From assembly GCF_028453695.1 (NCBI RefSeq), contig NC_135781.1, positions 2,156,818-2,220,817 on the forward strand: DNA of 64,000 nucleotides, written 5' to 3'. The translations under genes and the position numbers were made by a program. The DNA is from Augochlora pura (taxonomy: Eukaryota > Arthropoda > Insecta > Hymenoptera > Halictidae). This document shows positions 63,793 to 64,000 of this stretch, in pieces. Positions within the stretch are counted from its first letter, which is position 1. Each line of letters begins with the position of its first letter. Below the pieces are notes generated by a model. It worked only from the letters and a program-made list of their open reading frames with translations, was not told the DNA's origin and ran no database searches.

Positions 63793-64000
63793 GTACCAAT
63801 TACATCAGTAACAAATGCAATCAAATTAATTATCAATCAACCCTCTTACCTAATTTTCAACTAACAAATTCGAGTACCAGAAAAAAATCAATTATTATTC
63901 AATCTCTATTTATTGCAATCGAGGCAGACGATATTTCTTTTTCGAGAAATCTCCGCTATCTATTCAAACCGGTATGGATATCGAATTGCACGAAATCTCT

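Overview
The window reads as nuclear non-coding DNA of an insect, most probably an aculeate hymenopteran (bee or ant). Three things point there. GC-rich, CpG-rich blocks alternate sharply with very AT-rich blocks. (GA)n/(CT)n microsatellites occur about every 2-3 kb. Several short dispersed repeats look like ones I associate with bee and ant genomes: a GGCGCC-type element ending in GCAAAGGGTTAA, elements with TACAGGGTG ends, and mariner/Tc1-type termini. The taxon is inference; no protein-coding gene is present to confirm it.

I could not support a single protein-coding exon, tRNA, rRNA or known microRNA. Every long open frame is either a translated tandem repeat (YGV, ER/RE, LS, NFKIIFC or FGLPFGL-type peptides) or a frame in GC-rich DNA with overlapping open frames on both strands. 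There is no recognisable domain and no convincing splice-site-flanked exon. The window is best read as a gene desert or the inside of a very large intron. Three 100-base N gaps (14304, 24659, 61401) show it is a draft assembly; the first falls inside a GA microsatellite.

Layout. 0-5 kb: CT-rich tract, a faint ~200-bp repeat, AT-rich DNA, a CTATA-type array and a 7-bp GATCAT array. 5-17 kb: GC-rich blocks with a 26-bp GA minisatellite, a Tc1-like end (9.5 kb), an 80-bp mariner-type MITE (10.27 kb), a 9-bp ATGGTGTTT array (11.25 kb), a 32-bp array (12.46 kb), clustered GCAAAGGGTTAA elements (13.1 kb), long poly-C tracts (15.1, 15.5 kb) and an ATCATGAT array (16.1 kb). 17-31 kb: degenerate ~160-195-bp repeats, a paired-hairpin element (22.37-22.56 kb), a 17-bp array (23.5 kb), the TACAGGGTG repeat family (24.6, 26.1, 29.9 kb), and 31-bp and ~128-bp arrays. 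31-47 kb: a second ~125-bp array (33.4 kb), then 21-, 19-, 30-, 38-, GC-rich ~31- and 34-bp arrays and a third ~128-bp array (46.7 kb). 47-64 kb: 29-, 70-, 54- and 22-bp arrays, a second mariner MITE (55.0 kb), two related GATCATT arrays (56.4 and 58.7 kb), and an inverted pair of the TACAGGGTG family (60.5 kb).

Because there are no genes, nothing can be said about a pathway. The organising theme is repeat biology: nearly every kilobase holds a tandem array with its own unit length (7, 9, 17, 19, 21, 22, 26, 29, 30, 31, 32, 34, 36, 38, 54, 59, 70, ~128, ~145, ~160-195 and ~200 bp). Superimposed on these are a few dispersed non-autonomous element families. The most unusual structure is the pair of hairpins at 22365-22559, which share a 41-bp core but have unrelated, self-complementary arms.
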